From Methylorubrum suomiense (GTDB lineage: Bacteria > Pseudomonadota > Alphaproteobacteria > Rhizobiales > Beijerinckiaceae): DNA of 64,000 nt. Positions 34,510 to 43,300 of this stretch are shown here, piece by piece; within the stretch, counting starts at the first letter, position 1, and each line of letters opens with the position of its first letter. The DNA lies in contig NZ_BPRE01000012.1 of NCBI RefSeq assembly GCF_022179765.1, positions 62,001 to 126,000 on the forward strand, read 5' to 3'. The position numbers and the translations under genes were made by a program. The notes under the pieces are model-generated. The model saw nothing but the letters and a program-made list of their open reading frames with translations, was not told the origin of the DNA and ran no database searches.

Positions 34510-34738
34510 GACGCGACCGGTACTCAGGACGCCTGTGTTGGAACGAGAGGCCGGTGGGAACGCGGTTTCACCGAACCGGTTCCGCGCGTTCCGGCTACAA
34601 ATTAAACATGTTGCCTGCGGATTAGGCGGTTTATGCCTTGCCTGTGCTGCCGCTGCGACAGGTCTCCTCCTGGGGCGGCGGCGGTCCGATCCGCAAAACC
34701 CGTGGCCGGATGAAGCGGCCGGTGTTAGAGGGCGCTCC

Positions 34739-35656
34739 ATGCTCGAAGGCCTGCCGCCGCACCGTCCGACCCACGTCCTGCGCCTGATCACGGACGAGCC
34801 GTCCGCGCGCGCCATGACCGAACTCCTCGGTGAGATGTTCGATCCCATGGAGACGGCGGTGGCCGCCTTCGAGGTCGAGGAGACCGGGGCTTGGCGCCTG
34901 GAGGCCTATTTCTCCGAGGAGCCGGACACGGAGATGATCCTCGACTTGATTCGCCCGTTGGTGGGCGATCAGGCGGATGCGGCGGTCTTCGAGACCATCG
35001 ACCAGCAGGATTGGGTGAGAGCCTCGCTGGAGGGGTTGAAGCCCGTACGGGCCGGCCGCTTCCTCGTTCACGGCTCGCATGACCGTGAACATGTACGTCC
35101 CAACGACCTCGCCATCGAGATCGAGGCGGCGCTGGCATTCGGCACGGGTCACCACGGCACCACTCTGGGCTGCCTGCGGGCGCTGGTCGCCGAGCTGAAG
35201 CGCCGCCGTCCGGCCCGCGTGCTCGATGTCGGCACCGGCACCGGCATCCTGGGGTTTGCCGCCGCCCGCGCGCTGCACGTGCCGGTCGTCGCGGGCGATC
35301 TCGATCCGGAAGCGGTGGAAACGGCCCGGGGCAATGCCCGCCTCAACGGCCTCGGACCCCTGATGCGGCTCTACCAAGGCCCCGGCGTGCGTCACGCCCT
35401 GGCCGACCGCGCCCGCGGCTTCGACGTCGTCTTCGCCAACATCCTGGCCCGGCCCCTCAAGCGCCTCGCCCCCTCGCTGACGGCGGTGGTGGCCGATGAC
35501 GGCGTCCTGATCCTGTCGGGCCTGATCGAGCGCGATGTACCCGGCGTCCTCTCGACCTACCGCCATCGCGGTTTCCATCTCGCCCGCGCCGGGCTCATCG
35601 AGGGGTGGGCCACGCTGGTGCTCCGGCGCGGCGGTGCGGCGGCCCGGCCGCGCTGA
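34739..35656 (+). CDS. prmA: Ribosomal protein L11 methyltransferase
   Basis: 305 residues. PrmA methylates the large-subunit protein L11. The C-terminal Rossmann domain has the SAM motif ARVLDVGTGTGILGFAAARA, the acidic D-L-D-P after it, and the catalytic-type NILARPLKRLAP. Just before it lies AFGTGHHGTTLGCLRAL, a PrmA hallmark, and the N-terminal domain includes EMFDPMETAVAAFEVEE. ATG 34739 starts LEGLPPHRPTHVLRLI; the frame is open upstream without similarity. Single gene. Confidence 0.92.
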   Translation: MLEGLPPHRPTHVLRLITDEPSARAMTELLGEMFDPMETAVAAFEVEETGAWRLEAYFSEEPDTEMILDLIRPLVGDQADAAVFETIDQQDWVRASLEGLKPVRAGRFLVHGSHDREHVRPNDLAIEIEAALAFGTGHHGTTLGCLRALVAELKRRRPARVLDVGTGTGILGFAAARALHVPVVAGDLDPEAVETARGNARLNGLGPLMRLYQGPGVRHALADRARGFDVVFANILARPLKRLAPSLTAVVADDGVLILSGLIERDVPGVLSTYRHRGFHLARAGLIEGWATLVLRRGGAAARPR

Positions 35657-36029
35657 GTTCCTCGCGGTCGAACTCGGCTTCGGTTCGCGTCGTCTCGACA
35701 AGCGTCGAACCGGGCGTCGGGAAACCGAACCCGCGCGGCTCGAAAGCGGTCCGCAGTCGCGGCATCACGATCCGTCCCGGCCTCACGCGGTCCCTCGACC
35801 GGCTCCCGACAAATCGCCCGCCGAACACGGAGGCAGCGATTGGAGTGGATGCCGGTTTCGAATGGCACTCTGCACAATGGTGATGCAGCGCCGAGTCGTC
35901 ATGGGAGTGCGATTTCAGAGAGCCGGCATCCAAAACAAAACGTAAATACAAAATTAATGGTGCGGCGCTTCGCGTAATCGTGAACGGTGCGAATTCATCG
36001 ATCGGAAAGAAACACTTTCTACCTGGCGC
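35657..36029. other. Intergenic region prmA / GGDEF-EAL gene
   Basis: 373 bases without a supported gene. The last 100 bases (about 35925-36010) become clearly AT-rich (AAACAAAACGTAAATAC and following), a likely promoter zone for the large c-di-GMP gene. Confidence 0.5.
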
Positions 36030-38441
36030 ATGGAATGTATGGGTTCGTGCGGGGTTGGTGTGCTGAAAGTTGTTGGCTGCATCGTCGAGCAGCATGACCT
36101 CTTGCTTGTGGGCTTGGCCGCTCTCGTCTGTACGCTCGCAGCCGGAACCTGCATCGCGCTCCTGCGCCACGCCGATCGATCGGTGGGACGGCTGCATTAC
36201 CTCTGGCTCGGCGTGGCGGCCGTGGCCGGTGGGTTCGGCATCTGGGCGACCCACTTCATCGCCATGCTCGCCTTCGAGCCGGGCCTGCCGAGCGGCTACC
36301 ATCTCGGACTGACCGCACTCTCGCTCGTCTACGCCATCGTCTTGACCGGCCTCGGTTTGACCCTCGCCCAGTTGCGGTCCCTGCCGGCGGCCCCGGTCCT
36401 GGGCGGCATCGTTCTCGGCGGCGGGATCGCCGCCATGCATTACACCGGCATGGTGGCCTACGAGGTCGCCGGGCACGTGCAATGGGATCCAAGTCTGGTC
36501 GCGGCCTCTCTCGTCCTGGGGAGTCTGCTGGGGGCAGCCGGCCTCTCGGCGGCCCTCGCGGATCGCGGCAGGCGCGGCACCGTCCTCGGCGCCTTCCTGC
36601 TGCTGCTCGCGATTTGCAGCCATCATTTCACGGCCATGGGGGCCGTCACGATCCTGCCGGACCCGACCATCGATATTTCGGACGGTGCCATACCGTCCCG
36701 CTGGCTCGCGGTCGGCGTCGCGTGCGCCAGCCTCGCGATCCTGTTCCTGGCCTGCGCTGCCCTGGCCCTCGACATCCGGGACCGCCGCCGCTTCAGCCTG
36801 GAGCGCGAGCGGCTGCACAGCCTCGCCAACGCGGCCGTGGAGGGCTTGGTCGTCTGTCAGGGGAATCGGATCGTCAACGCCAATGACAGCTTCGGCACGC
36901 TGGTCGGTCTGCCGGCCGGCGATCTGTCCGGTATCGAGCTGTCGCGGTTCCTGCCGGATGTCGTCGGCCCGCTGTCGAACGGGCAACCGGATCAGGCGGT
37001 GGAGACCGAACTCGTCTGCGTCGCGGGCGGCACCGTTCCGGTCGAACTGATCGTGCGGCCCGTCACCTACGGCAATCGTCCTCACTATGCCGTCGCCGTG
37101 CGCGACCTCCGGGCCCGTCGCCGGGCCGAAGGGCAGATCCAGTTCCTCGCCTATCACGACCCGCTGACCGGCCTCGCCAACCGCGCCAGCTTCCGCCAGC
37201 GACTCGACCAGGAGCTGAAGGTGGCGCAGGCCGCCAAGCGCAAGCTCGCGGTGCTCTGCCTGGATCTCGACCGCTTCAAGGAGGTCAACGACCTGTTCGG
37301 TCACCCCACCGGTGACGCTATGTTGGTCAACGTGGCGCGCTCCGTCACGGCCATCCTGAACGAAACGCAGATGATGGCGCGTCTGGGTGGCGACGAGTTC
37401 GCCATCCTGGTCCCTTGCGAGCATGCAGTGGAGGCCGGTCGCATCGCCGAGCAGGTCATCGAGGCGCTGCGCGCCGGCATCGGCGAGACCAACACGCCGA
37501 CGATCGCCACCAGTGTCGGCATCGCCCTGTATCCCGACGATGCCGAGGAGCGCAGTCTGCTTCTGAGCTACGCCGATACGGCACTCTACAAGGCGAAGTC
37601 CGAAGGCCGGGGGACCTACCGCTTCTTCGAGGCGAGGCTGGGCATGCAGGTGCGCGACCGCCGCATGCTCGAGCACGATCTGCGACACGCCGTGGCGCGC
37701 GGCGAGATGCAACTCGTCTACCAGCCGCAGACCGATGTGCAGAGCGGCGCGGTCCTCGGATTCGAGGTCCTGCTGCGGTGGCATCATTCCGACCGCGGGG
37801 CCGTCCCTCCCTCCCTCTTCATCCCGATCGCCGAGGAGAGCGGCGCGATCCTGCAGATCGGGGAGTGGGTCCTGCGCGAGGCTTGCCGGGAGGCCGCGAC
37901 TTGGACAAATCCGCTTTCCGTCGCCGTCAACGTCTCGGCGGTGCAGGTCCATGCCTCCCACTTCGTGCAGCTCGTCCACGAAGTTCTGTTCCAGACCGGT
38001 CTCAAGCCGGAGCGTCTCGAGATCGAGATCACGGAGACGGCACTCATCCGTGATCCGGGGCGTGCGCAATCGACCCTGCGGCAGCTCAAGGCGCTGGGTC
38101 TACGGATCGCGATGGACGATTTCGGAACCGGTTACTCGTCCCTCTCGAATCTCCGCACCTATCCGTTCGACAAGATCAAGATCGACGGTTCCTTCGTCCG
38201 ATCCGTCGATGAGAACGAACAAACCAAGGCGATCGTGCGATCGGTTCTCGGCCTCGGGCGCGGACTTGGCCTGCCCGTTCTGGCCGAGGGCGTCGAGACG
38301 GAGGCCGAACTCGCATTCCTGATGTCCGAGAGCTGTCAGTCCGCTCAAGGGTATCTGATGGGCAAGCCGGCACCGATCGACCAGTTCTCCGCCCATACGA
38401 CCGGCGTGAACGCCGCCATGCAGACAAGACAGGTGGCCTAA
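36030..38441 (+). CDS. MHYT-PAS-GGDEF-EAL c-di-GMP enzyme
   Basis: 803 residues. Seven hydrophobic segments in the first ~250 residues contain three MHYT-type repeats (ATHFIAMLAF, AAMHYTGMVA, SHHFTAMGAV), thought to bind copper or a diatomic gas in the membrane. A PAS-like domain follows at about 265-370. GGDEF is intact at 453-457 (ARLGGDEFAILVP), so diguanylate cyclase activity is plausible; the inhibitory RxxD site upstream is absent (NETQ). The EAL domain has EVL at 579-581 in place of EAL, with catalytic residues otherwise visible: VNVSAVQ, EIEITETAL, MDDFGTGYSSLSNLR, KIKIDGSFV and AEGVETE. It may make, break or switch between both. Single gene with a strong hairpin after it. Confidence 0.92.
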   Translation: MECMGSCGVGVLKVVGCIVEQHDLLLVGLAALVCTLAAGTCIALLRHADRSVGRLHYLWLGVAAVAGGFGIWATHFIAMLAFEPGLPSGYHLGLTALSLVYAIVLTGLGLTLAQLRSLPAAPVLGGIVLGGGIAAMHYTGMVAYEVAGHVQWDPSLVAASLVLGSLLGAAGLSAALADRGRRGTVLGAFLLLLAICSHHFTAMGAVTILPDPTIDISDGAIPSRWLAVGVACASLAILFLACAALALDIRDRRRFSLERERLHSLANAAVEGLVVCQGNRIVNANDSFGTLVGLPAGDLSGIELSRFLPDVVGPLSNGQPDQAVETELVCVAGGTVPVELIVRPVTYGNRPHYAVAVRDLRARRRAEGQIQFLAYHDPLTGLANRASFRQRLDQELKVAQAAKRKLAVLCLDLDRFKEVNDLFGHPTGDAMLVNVARSVTAILNETQMMARLGGDEFAILVPCEHAVEAGRIAEQVIEALRAGIGETNTPTIATSVGIALYPDDAEERSLLLSYADTALYKAKSEGRGTYRFFEARLGMQVRDRRMLEHDLRHAVARGEMQLVYQPQTDVQSGAVLGFEVLLRWHHSDRGAVPPSLFIPIAEESGAILQIGEWVLREACREAATWTNPLSVAVNVSAVQVHASHFVQLVHEVLFQTGLKPERLEIEITETALIRDPGRAQSTLRQLKALGLRIAMDDFGTGYSSLSNLRTYPFDKIKIDGSFVRSVDENEQTKAIVRSVLGLGRGLGLPVLAEGVETEAELAFLMSESCQSAQGYLMGKPAPIDQFSAHTTGVNAAMQTRQVA

Positions 38442-38469
38442 CGTCTCGACGTCAGCGACCGCGGGCGAC

Positions 38470-38502
38470 GCCGGGAAGCCGCTTCAAGCGGTTTGGCCCG
38501 GC
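38470..38502 (+). terminator. Hairpin terminator after the GGDEF-EAL gene
   Basis: Nested stem: GCCGGG (38470-38475) with CCCGGC (38497-38502) outside, and AGCCGC with GCGGTT inside around a TTCAA loop, 29 bases after the stop codon. Confidence 0.6.
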
Positions 38503-38575
38503 TTGCGCGGCTCTCCGTTCATGTGACGGACGTTTCTGAGAGTTACACCAGGCTTGTTCTCGCTCACTGCCACGA

Positions 38576-39466
38576 TCACGACAGATCGAAGCGCCGCAGC
38601 ATGGGAATGCCGCATGAACTGCACACCTCTTGGAACTTCAGGAGGCGTTCGATCGGAATCAGTGCATGATTCCAGGCCTGAGCGTCGAACAAGACTTCGC
38701 CGCCGTCATGAATCGCCATATCGGGCCGTAGGCGGAAATCGATGTAGGACATCTCACGCGCGAGATGTCGAATGCGATGTCTCTGCGCTTTGTCGAGCAC
38801 CTCGATAAAGACGAAGGGGCGTTCCCGCTTGATGGTTTCGACGGCGCCTTCCAAGAATGCGTGCTCATGACCTTCGATATCGGCTTTGATCACACTGATC
38901 GGTGATCGGATTTCGATGCTGTCGAGCGTTGCGACACCGATTTCGAGGCTGCTGCCCGACGGCGTGTGTCTCTTGAAATCGGCTTCCAGGGAGGCGCTGG
39001 TTTCGATCAGCCCGTGGCCTGGATCGGGGATGTGCAGCGTGGTTCTACCGATCTGGTTGCTCAGTGCGATTGTGTGAATGTCGACAGCGTTCCGGAGGTT
39101 GTTGAGGTCCAGATTGCGCTCAAACGCTTCGAGCGCCGAGGGAAACGGCTCGAAAGCAATGATGGGCCGACCCGGCGCGATGACGCCCGCCATCACGGAA
39201 TACACACCCGTGTTCGCACCGACATCGATGAATGCACCCTCGATCCGAATGAGGCTTGCCATCATCAGCATCGGCAGCGGCGCTTCGTAACTGCCTTTTA
39301 CAATATCGCGAGCGACCTGATCGGCGCCATTGGCCGTGTCAAGCTTGAAGGATCGACCTGCAAAATTGACATCAACGCAGTTATTTCTTCCCGCGCGGCT
39401 AGGCGAAGGGACCGATGATTGAGTGTCATCTACGCCGATCGCAGATGAAGGGCCTTTAACGTCCAT
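38576..39466 (-). CDS. FkbM-family methyltransferase
   Basis: 296 residues. The Rossmann SAM-binding motif is AFIDVGANTGVYSVMAGVIA, followed by IIAFEPFPSALEAFERNLDL, ALSNQIGRTTLHIPDPG, VATLDSI and VIKADIEGHEHAFLEGA, all characteristic of the FkbM family (O-methylation of glycans, lipids or secondary metabolites). The substrate is unknown. GC is clearly lower than in all neighbours, and it is the only gene in an AT-richer patch, which suggests acquisition by transfer. Lies convergent to the GGDEF-EAL gene. Confidence 0.88.
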   Translation of the reverse strand: MDVKGPSSAIGVDDTQSSVPSPSRAGRNNCVDVNFAGRSFKLDTANGADQVARDIVKGSYEAPLPMLMMASLIRIEGAFIDVGANTGVYSVMAGVIAPGRPIIAFEPFPSALEAFERNLDLNNLRNAVDIHTIALSNQIGRTTLHIPDPGHGLIETSASLEADFKRHTPSGSSLEIGVATLDSIEIRSPISVIKADIEGHEHAFLEGAVETIKRERPFVFIEVLDKAQRHRIRHLAREMSYIDFRLRPDMAIHDGGEVLFDAQAWNHALIPIERLLKFQEVCSSCGIPMLRRFDLS

Positions 39467-40122
39467 GGCAACCGGCCTTTATATTGATGTACTCGGTTGA
39501 TTTGATTGGCGTGTATGATCAGGCTATTCGCGGCCAACACAGGTGAAATTTGGCTTGCAAGGCTCGCTGTCTCAGTAAAACAAGGTATGCAGAAAATCAA
39601 ATTCGCGATATTCGACTCGTCTCCCGCAGTTTATGTAGGAAATATAGCCATTGAATGTATGTTTGTATATTGTTAAATATGTTCGAATTTCGGATGATTA
39701 CAAGATTTCAGCCCTGCCCAAAAATGAGATGCGGGTTCTAAATGAACCTCTTGTTGGTCTGGCAGGCATGAGCGCGTGCAAGCCCATCGGCCACGCAATC
39801 CCGTTGCGTCCACGCCACCTGTCGGGAAGCGTCCTGAACGGTTTCGCCCGTGTTCAAGTCCGCGATGCGGTATGCCGTTTCGCCCCGGCACCGGGTGCTC
39901 CGCTTGGGCCCGTCGCAAATGGAGCGGCGATCCGTGAAACACCCGACCACGCCGAGGGGGGCTTCACGACCACGGCTCGCCATCCGGCGGATCAGCCCGC
40001 GGCCGACGCAGACATACGGTCGGCCTCCGCCACCGCCTGGTCCATCCTGGGCACGCCCGTACGCCCCTCCCCCGAACCCCGTGCCATTGTCCCGGCTCCG
40101 CCTGCGGCGTAACCCTGACCCC
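39467..40122. other. AT-rich intergenic region upstream of FkbM gene
   Basis: About 650 bases. From 39480 to about 39740 the sequence is the AT-richest in the window (for example ATGTTTGTATATTGTTAAAT near 39660) and should contain the FkbM promoter. From 39760 on composition returns to normal; overlapping open frames on both strands there lack family features, so I call no gene. Confidence 0.5.
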
Positions 40123-41949
40123 ATGACCCGCACGCGCTTTCAGACCTTCGACGATCCGAGCCACGCCAAGGGGCCCGAACGGATCGAGGCCCTGCGGGCG
40201 GCCCTGCGCGAGATCGGCGCCGACGGGTTCGTCGTGCCGCGGGCCGACGAGCATCAATCGGAATATGTCCCGGCCAATGCCGAGCGGCTCGCATGGCTCA
40301 CCGGCTTCACCGGCTCGGCCGGCACGGCCATCGTGCTGGCCGACCGCGCCGCCTTGTTCGTCGATGGGCGCTACACCGTGCAGGCCCCCGCACAGGTGGA
40401 CACCCGGACGATCACGGTGGTCCCGCTGGCCGAGACGAGCCCGGAAGCATGGCTCGGCACGCATCTGAAGGCCGGGCAGAGTCTGGCCTACGATCCGTGG
40501 CTGCACACGCCGGACGGGCTCGCCCGGTTGGAGCGGGCCGCGACCAAGGCCGGAGCCACGCTGCGCGCCGTCGAGACGAACTTGGTCGATGCGGTCTGGG
40601 CCGGGCGCCCGCGTCCGCCCGCGGGCCGGATCGCGGTGCATCCCGAGGCGCTGGCCGGAGAGGGCGCCGCCGACAAGCTGGCGCGGATCCGCGCCGCGCT
40701 CCGCGAGGGCGGGCTCGACGGTCTCGTCGTCTCCGATCCGCACAATCTCGCTTGGGCGTTCAATCTGCGCGGGGCCGACATCGCCCACACGCCCCTGGCG
40801 CTGGGCTACGCCCTGATCCCGGTGGAGGATCGGGCCGTCCTCGCACTCACCTCGCCCGAATTCGATCCGGATCTGCGCGGAGCCCTCGCGCCCCTGGCCG
40901 ATCTGCTCCCCCGGACGACGTTCCCCGGGGCGCTCGCCGCCCTCTGCGCCGGGGCCGCGCGGCTGCGCCTCGATGCGGCCACGGGTTCCGCGGCCTTGCG
41001 ATCCCTCGTGGAAGCGGCGGGCGGCGTCGCCGATGTCGGGCCGGATCCGATCACCGCCATGAAGGCGGTCAAGAACGCCGCCGAGATCGCCGGCACCCGC
41101 GCCGCCCATCATCGCGACGGCCTTGCCGTGACGCGCTTCCTCGCATGGCTCGACCGGGCAGGCCCCGTGACTGAGATCGAGGCGGTGGAGGCGTTGGAGG
41201 ATTTCCGGGCGGAGAGCGGAAATCTGCGCGACGTCTCCTTTCCGACGATCTCCGGCTCGGGCGCGAACGGCGCCATCGTGCATTACCGCGTCACCCGCGC
41301 CACCGACCGGCGGAGCGAGGCCGGCGAGCTGTTCCTGATCGATTCCGGCGCGCAATACGCCGACGGCACCACCGACATCACCCGGACGGTCGCCGTGGGG
41401 ACACCTTCGGACGAGATGCGGGCGCGCTTCACCCGCGTGCTGAAGGGCCATATCGCCATCGCCCGCGCGGTGTTTCCTGAGGGCACGACCGGGGCGCAGA
41501 TCGACGCGCTGGCCCGGCTCAGCCTGTGGGAGGCGGGGCTCGACTACGATCACGGCACCGGCCACGGCGTCGGCGCCTTCCTCTCGGTCCATGAGGGGCC
41601 GCAGCGCATCGCCAAGACCGGCACGGTGGCCCTGAAGCCTGGCATGATCCTCTCGAACGAGCCGGGCTACTACAAGGCCGGCGCCTACGGCATCCGTATC
41701 GAGAACCTCGTCCTCGTCGAGGAGCGCCCGATTCCCGGCGGTGAGCGAGCGATGCTGGGCTTCGAGACCCTGACGCTCGCCCCGATCGACCGGCGCCTCG
41801 TCGTCCCGGACCTTCTCGGCGCGGCCGACGCCGCATGGCTGGACGCCTACCATGCACGGGTGCGCGAGCGCTTGGCGCCCGATCTCGACGGGGAAACGCG
41901 GGCTTGGCTGGAGGCGGCGACGAGCCCGCTCGCCGGGGCCCTGGCGTGA
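40123..41949 (+). CDS. pepP: Xaa-Pro aminopeptidase (M24B, aminopeptidase P)
   Basis: 608 residues, the longer three-domain type. Two creatinase-like N-terminal domains (ADGFVVPRADEHQSEY and DGLVVSDPHNLAWAFNLRGA) precede the pita-bread catalytic domain: FPTISGSGANGAIVHY, then the metal ligands in LFLIDSGAQYADGTTDITRT (two Asp), GTGHGVGAFLSVHEGP (His) and SNEPGYYKAGAYGIRIEN (Glu). It removes an N-terminal residue before proline. The start ATG 40123 begins TRTRFQTFDD; the frame is open upstream without similarity. Its stop overlaps the next start (GTGA), so translation of the following phosphatase is coupled. Confidence 0.93.
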   Translation: MTRTRFQTFDDPSHAKGPERIEALRAALREIGADGFVVPRADEHQSEYVPANAERLAWLTGFTGSAGTAIVLADRAALFVDGRYTVQAPAQVDTRTITVVPLAETSPEAWLGTHLKAGQSLAYDPWLHTPDGLARLERAATKAGATLRAVETNLVDAVWAGRPRPPAGRIAVHPEALAGEGAADKLARIRAALREGGLDGLVVSDPHNLAWAFNLRGADIAHTPLALGYALIPVEDRAVLALTSPEFDPDLRGALAPLADLLPRTTFPGALAALCAGAARLRLDAATGSAALRSLVEAAGGVADVGPDPITAMKAVKNAAEIAGTRAAHHRDGLAVTRFLAWLDRAGPVTEIEAVEALEDFRAESGNLRDVSFPTISGSGANGAIVHYRVTRATDRRSEAGELFLIDSGAQYADGTTDITRTVAVGTPSDEMRARFTRVLKGHIAIARAVFPEGTTGAQIDALARLSLWEAGLDYDHGTGHGVGAFLSVHEGPQRIAKTGTVALKPGMILSNEPGYYKAGAYGIRIENLVLVEERPIPGGERAMLGFETLTLAPIDRRLVVPDLLGAADAAWLDAYHARVRERLAPDLDGETRAWLEAATSPLAGALA

Positions 41950-42419
41950 CGGCCCGCCCCGCCATCCTCTTCGTCTGCCTGGGCAATATCTGCCGCTCGC
42001 CCCTGGCCGAGGCCGCGTTCCGGCTCGAGGCGGAGCGGGCCAATTTGGACGTCACGGTCGATTCCGCCGGGACCGGCGATTGGCATGTGGGCGAGCCGCC
42101 CGATCCGCGGGCGATCGCGGTGGCCCGCGCCCACGGTCTCGACATTGCCGGCTATCGCGGCCGACAGGTGAGCTCGGCGGATTTCGAGCGGTTCGATCAT
42201 GTCGTCGCGCTCGATCACGCCAACCTGGCGCGTCTGCGCGCCCTGCGGCCCGAGGGTGCGCGGGCGAGCTTGAGCCTGCTCCTCGATCACGTGCCCGGCC
42301 GGGCGGGCGAGCCGGTCGCGGACCCCTATTACGGCGGGCCGGAGGGGTTTGCGACGACCTGGGACGACGTGACGAGCGGCGCCCGGGTCCTCGTCCGCCG
42401 GATTGCGGACGGCGCGTGA
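41946..42419 (+). CDS. Low-molecular-weight protein tyrosine phosphatase
   Basis: 157 residues from a GTG start overlapping the pepP stop. The P-loop CLGNICRSP contains the nucleophilic Cys and the phosphate-binding Arg; SAGTGDWHVGEPPDPRA follows, and the general acid Asp is in VADPYYGGPEGF. Such enzymes dephosphorylate tyrosine on bacterial kinases or small phosphoesters, and are also often related to arsenate reductases, but the DPYYGG motif favours the phosphatase. Translationally coupled on both sides. Confidence 0.9.
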   Translation: MTARPAILFVCLGNICRSPLAEAAFRLEAERANLDVTVDSAGTGDWHVGEPPDPRAIAVARAHGLDIAGYRGRQVSSADFERFDHVVALDHANLARLRALRPEGARASLSLLLDHVPGRAGEPVADPYYGGPEGFATTWDDVTSGARVLVRRIADGA

Positions 42420-43222
42420 GCCCCGATGCGCTCGCCCGGCGCGCCGCCGCCCTGCTGGGCAGCGAACTGGCACAATTCAGACGGCTGACCGGAGGTGACC
42501 TCTCCGATTGTCTCCTGATCCGCCTCGCCGATGGGCGCGAGGCGGTGGCGAAGTCGGGCCCCGCCCCCCGCACGGAAGCCGAGATGCTGGCGGCGATCGC
42601 CGCGACCGGCGCCCCGGCACCCGCCATCCTCGCCGTCGATGACGCGGTTCTCGTCCTCCAGCGTCTCCCGGATCGAGGAGGCAGCGCGCCGGCCGAGCTC
42701 GGCCGCGCCATGGCCCGCCTCCATGTCGCGCGGGGGGACCTTTATGGCTGGCGGACCGACTACGCCTTCGGCCCCGTGGCCATCGAGAATGCGTGGTGCG
42801 AGGATTGGCCGGTCTTCTGGGGCGAGCGGCGCCTGCTATGCCACGCACCCCATCTGCCGCCTGCCCTCGTCCCGCGCCTCCAGAAACTCGTCGACGATCT
42901 GCCGAACCGCCTGCCGGCGCGGCCCCGTCCCGCCCTGCTCCACGGCGACCTGTGGGGCGGCAACGTCGTCTATGACGACGGGCGCGTCGCGGGCCTGATC
43001 GACCCGGCCTGCTATCACGGTCACGCCGAGGTCGATCTCGCCATGCTCGCCCTGTTCGGTCGGCCCGGCCCCGGCTTTCGCGAGGCCTACGGCGCTCCCG
43101 AACCGGGAGAGGCCGAGCGCGTCGCGATCTACCAGCTCTGGCCGGCTCTGGTGCATCTGCGCCTGTTCGGCGCCGGCTATCGCGGGCTGGTCGAGGGGCT
43201 GCTGAAAGTGGCAGGGGTCTGA
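42416..43222 (+). CDS. Fructosamine kinase family protein
   Basis: 268 residues from a GTG start overlapping the phosphatase stop by four bases. The aminoglycoside-kinase-like fold shows RRLTGGDLSDCLLIRLADG (nucleotide loop), the catalytic block LLHGDLWGGNVVYDDG, and the metal-binding LIDPACYHGHAEVDLAMLAL. Family members phosphorylate fructosamines or ribulosamines, initiating repair of glycated proteins; bacterial operons with low-Mr tyrosine-phosphatase-like proteins are known and the phosphatase may act on the phosphorylated sugar. The pairing here fits that picture, an inference from context. Confidence 0.88.
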   Translation: MSPDALARRAAALLGSELAQFRRLTGGDLSDCLLIRLADGREAVAKSGPAPRTEAEMLAAIAATGAPAPAILAVDDAVLVLQRLPDRGGSAPAELGRAMARLHVARGDLYGWRTDYAFGPVAIENAWCEDWPVFWGERRLLCHAPHLPPALVPRLQKLVDDLPNRLPARPRPALLHGDLWGGNVVYDDGRVAGLIDPACYHGHAEVDLAMLALFGRPGPGFREAYGAPEPGEAERVAIYQLWPALVHLRLFGAGYRGLVEGLLKVAGV

Positions 43223-43252
43223 TCCGCGCGATCCGTCCGACTTGCGCAAACG

Positions 43253-43287
43253 CGCGCCCCTCTCCGTATTGTCCGAAGAGGGGCGCG
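43253..43287. terminator. Bidirectional hairpin terminator
   Basis: CGCGCCCCTCT (43253-43263) and AGAGGGGCGCG (43277-43287) form a perfect 11-bp stem with a 13-base loop, between the converging kinase-like gene and the BacA-like exporter gene. Confidence 0.75.
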
Positions 43288-43300
43288 GAGACCGTGAACC

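Noticed and set aside
35595..38069. Long minus-strand frame opposite the GGDEF-EAL gene
   Set aside because: Antisense shadow; all catalytic motifs are on the plus strand.
39651..40133. Overlapping open frames on both strands between the FkbM and pepP genes
   Set aside because: Neither has a recognisable family, a good ribosome binding site or consistent composition; possible but not supportable.
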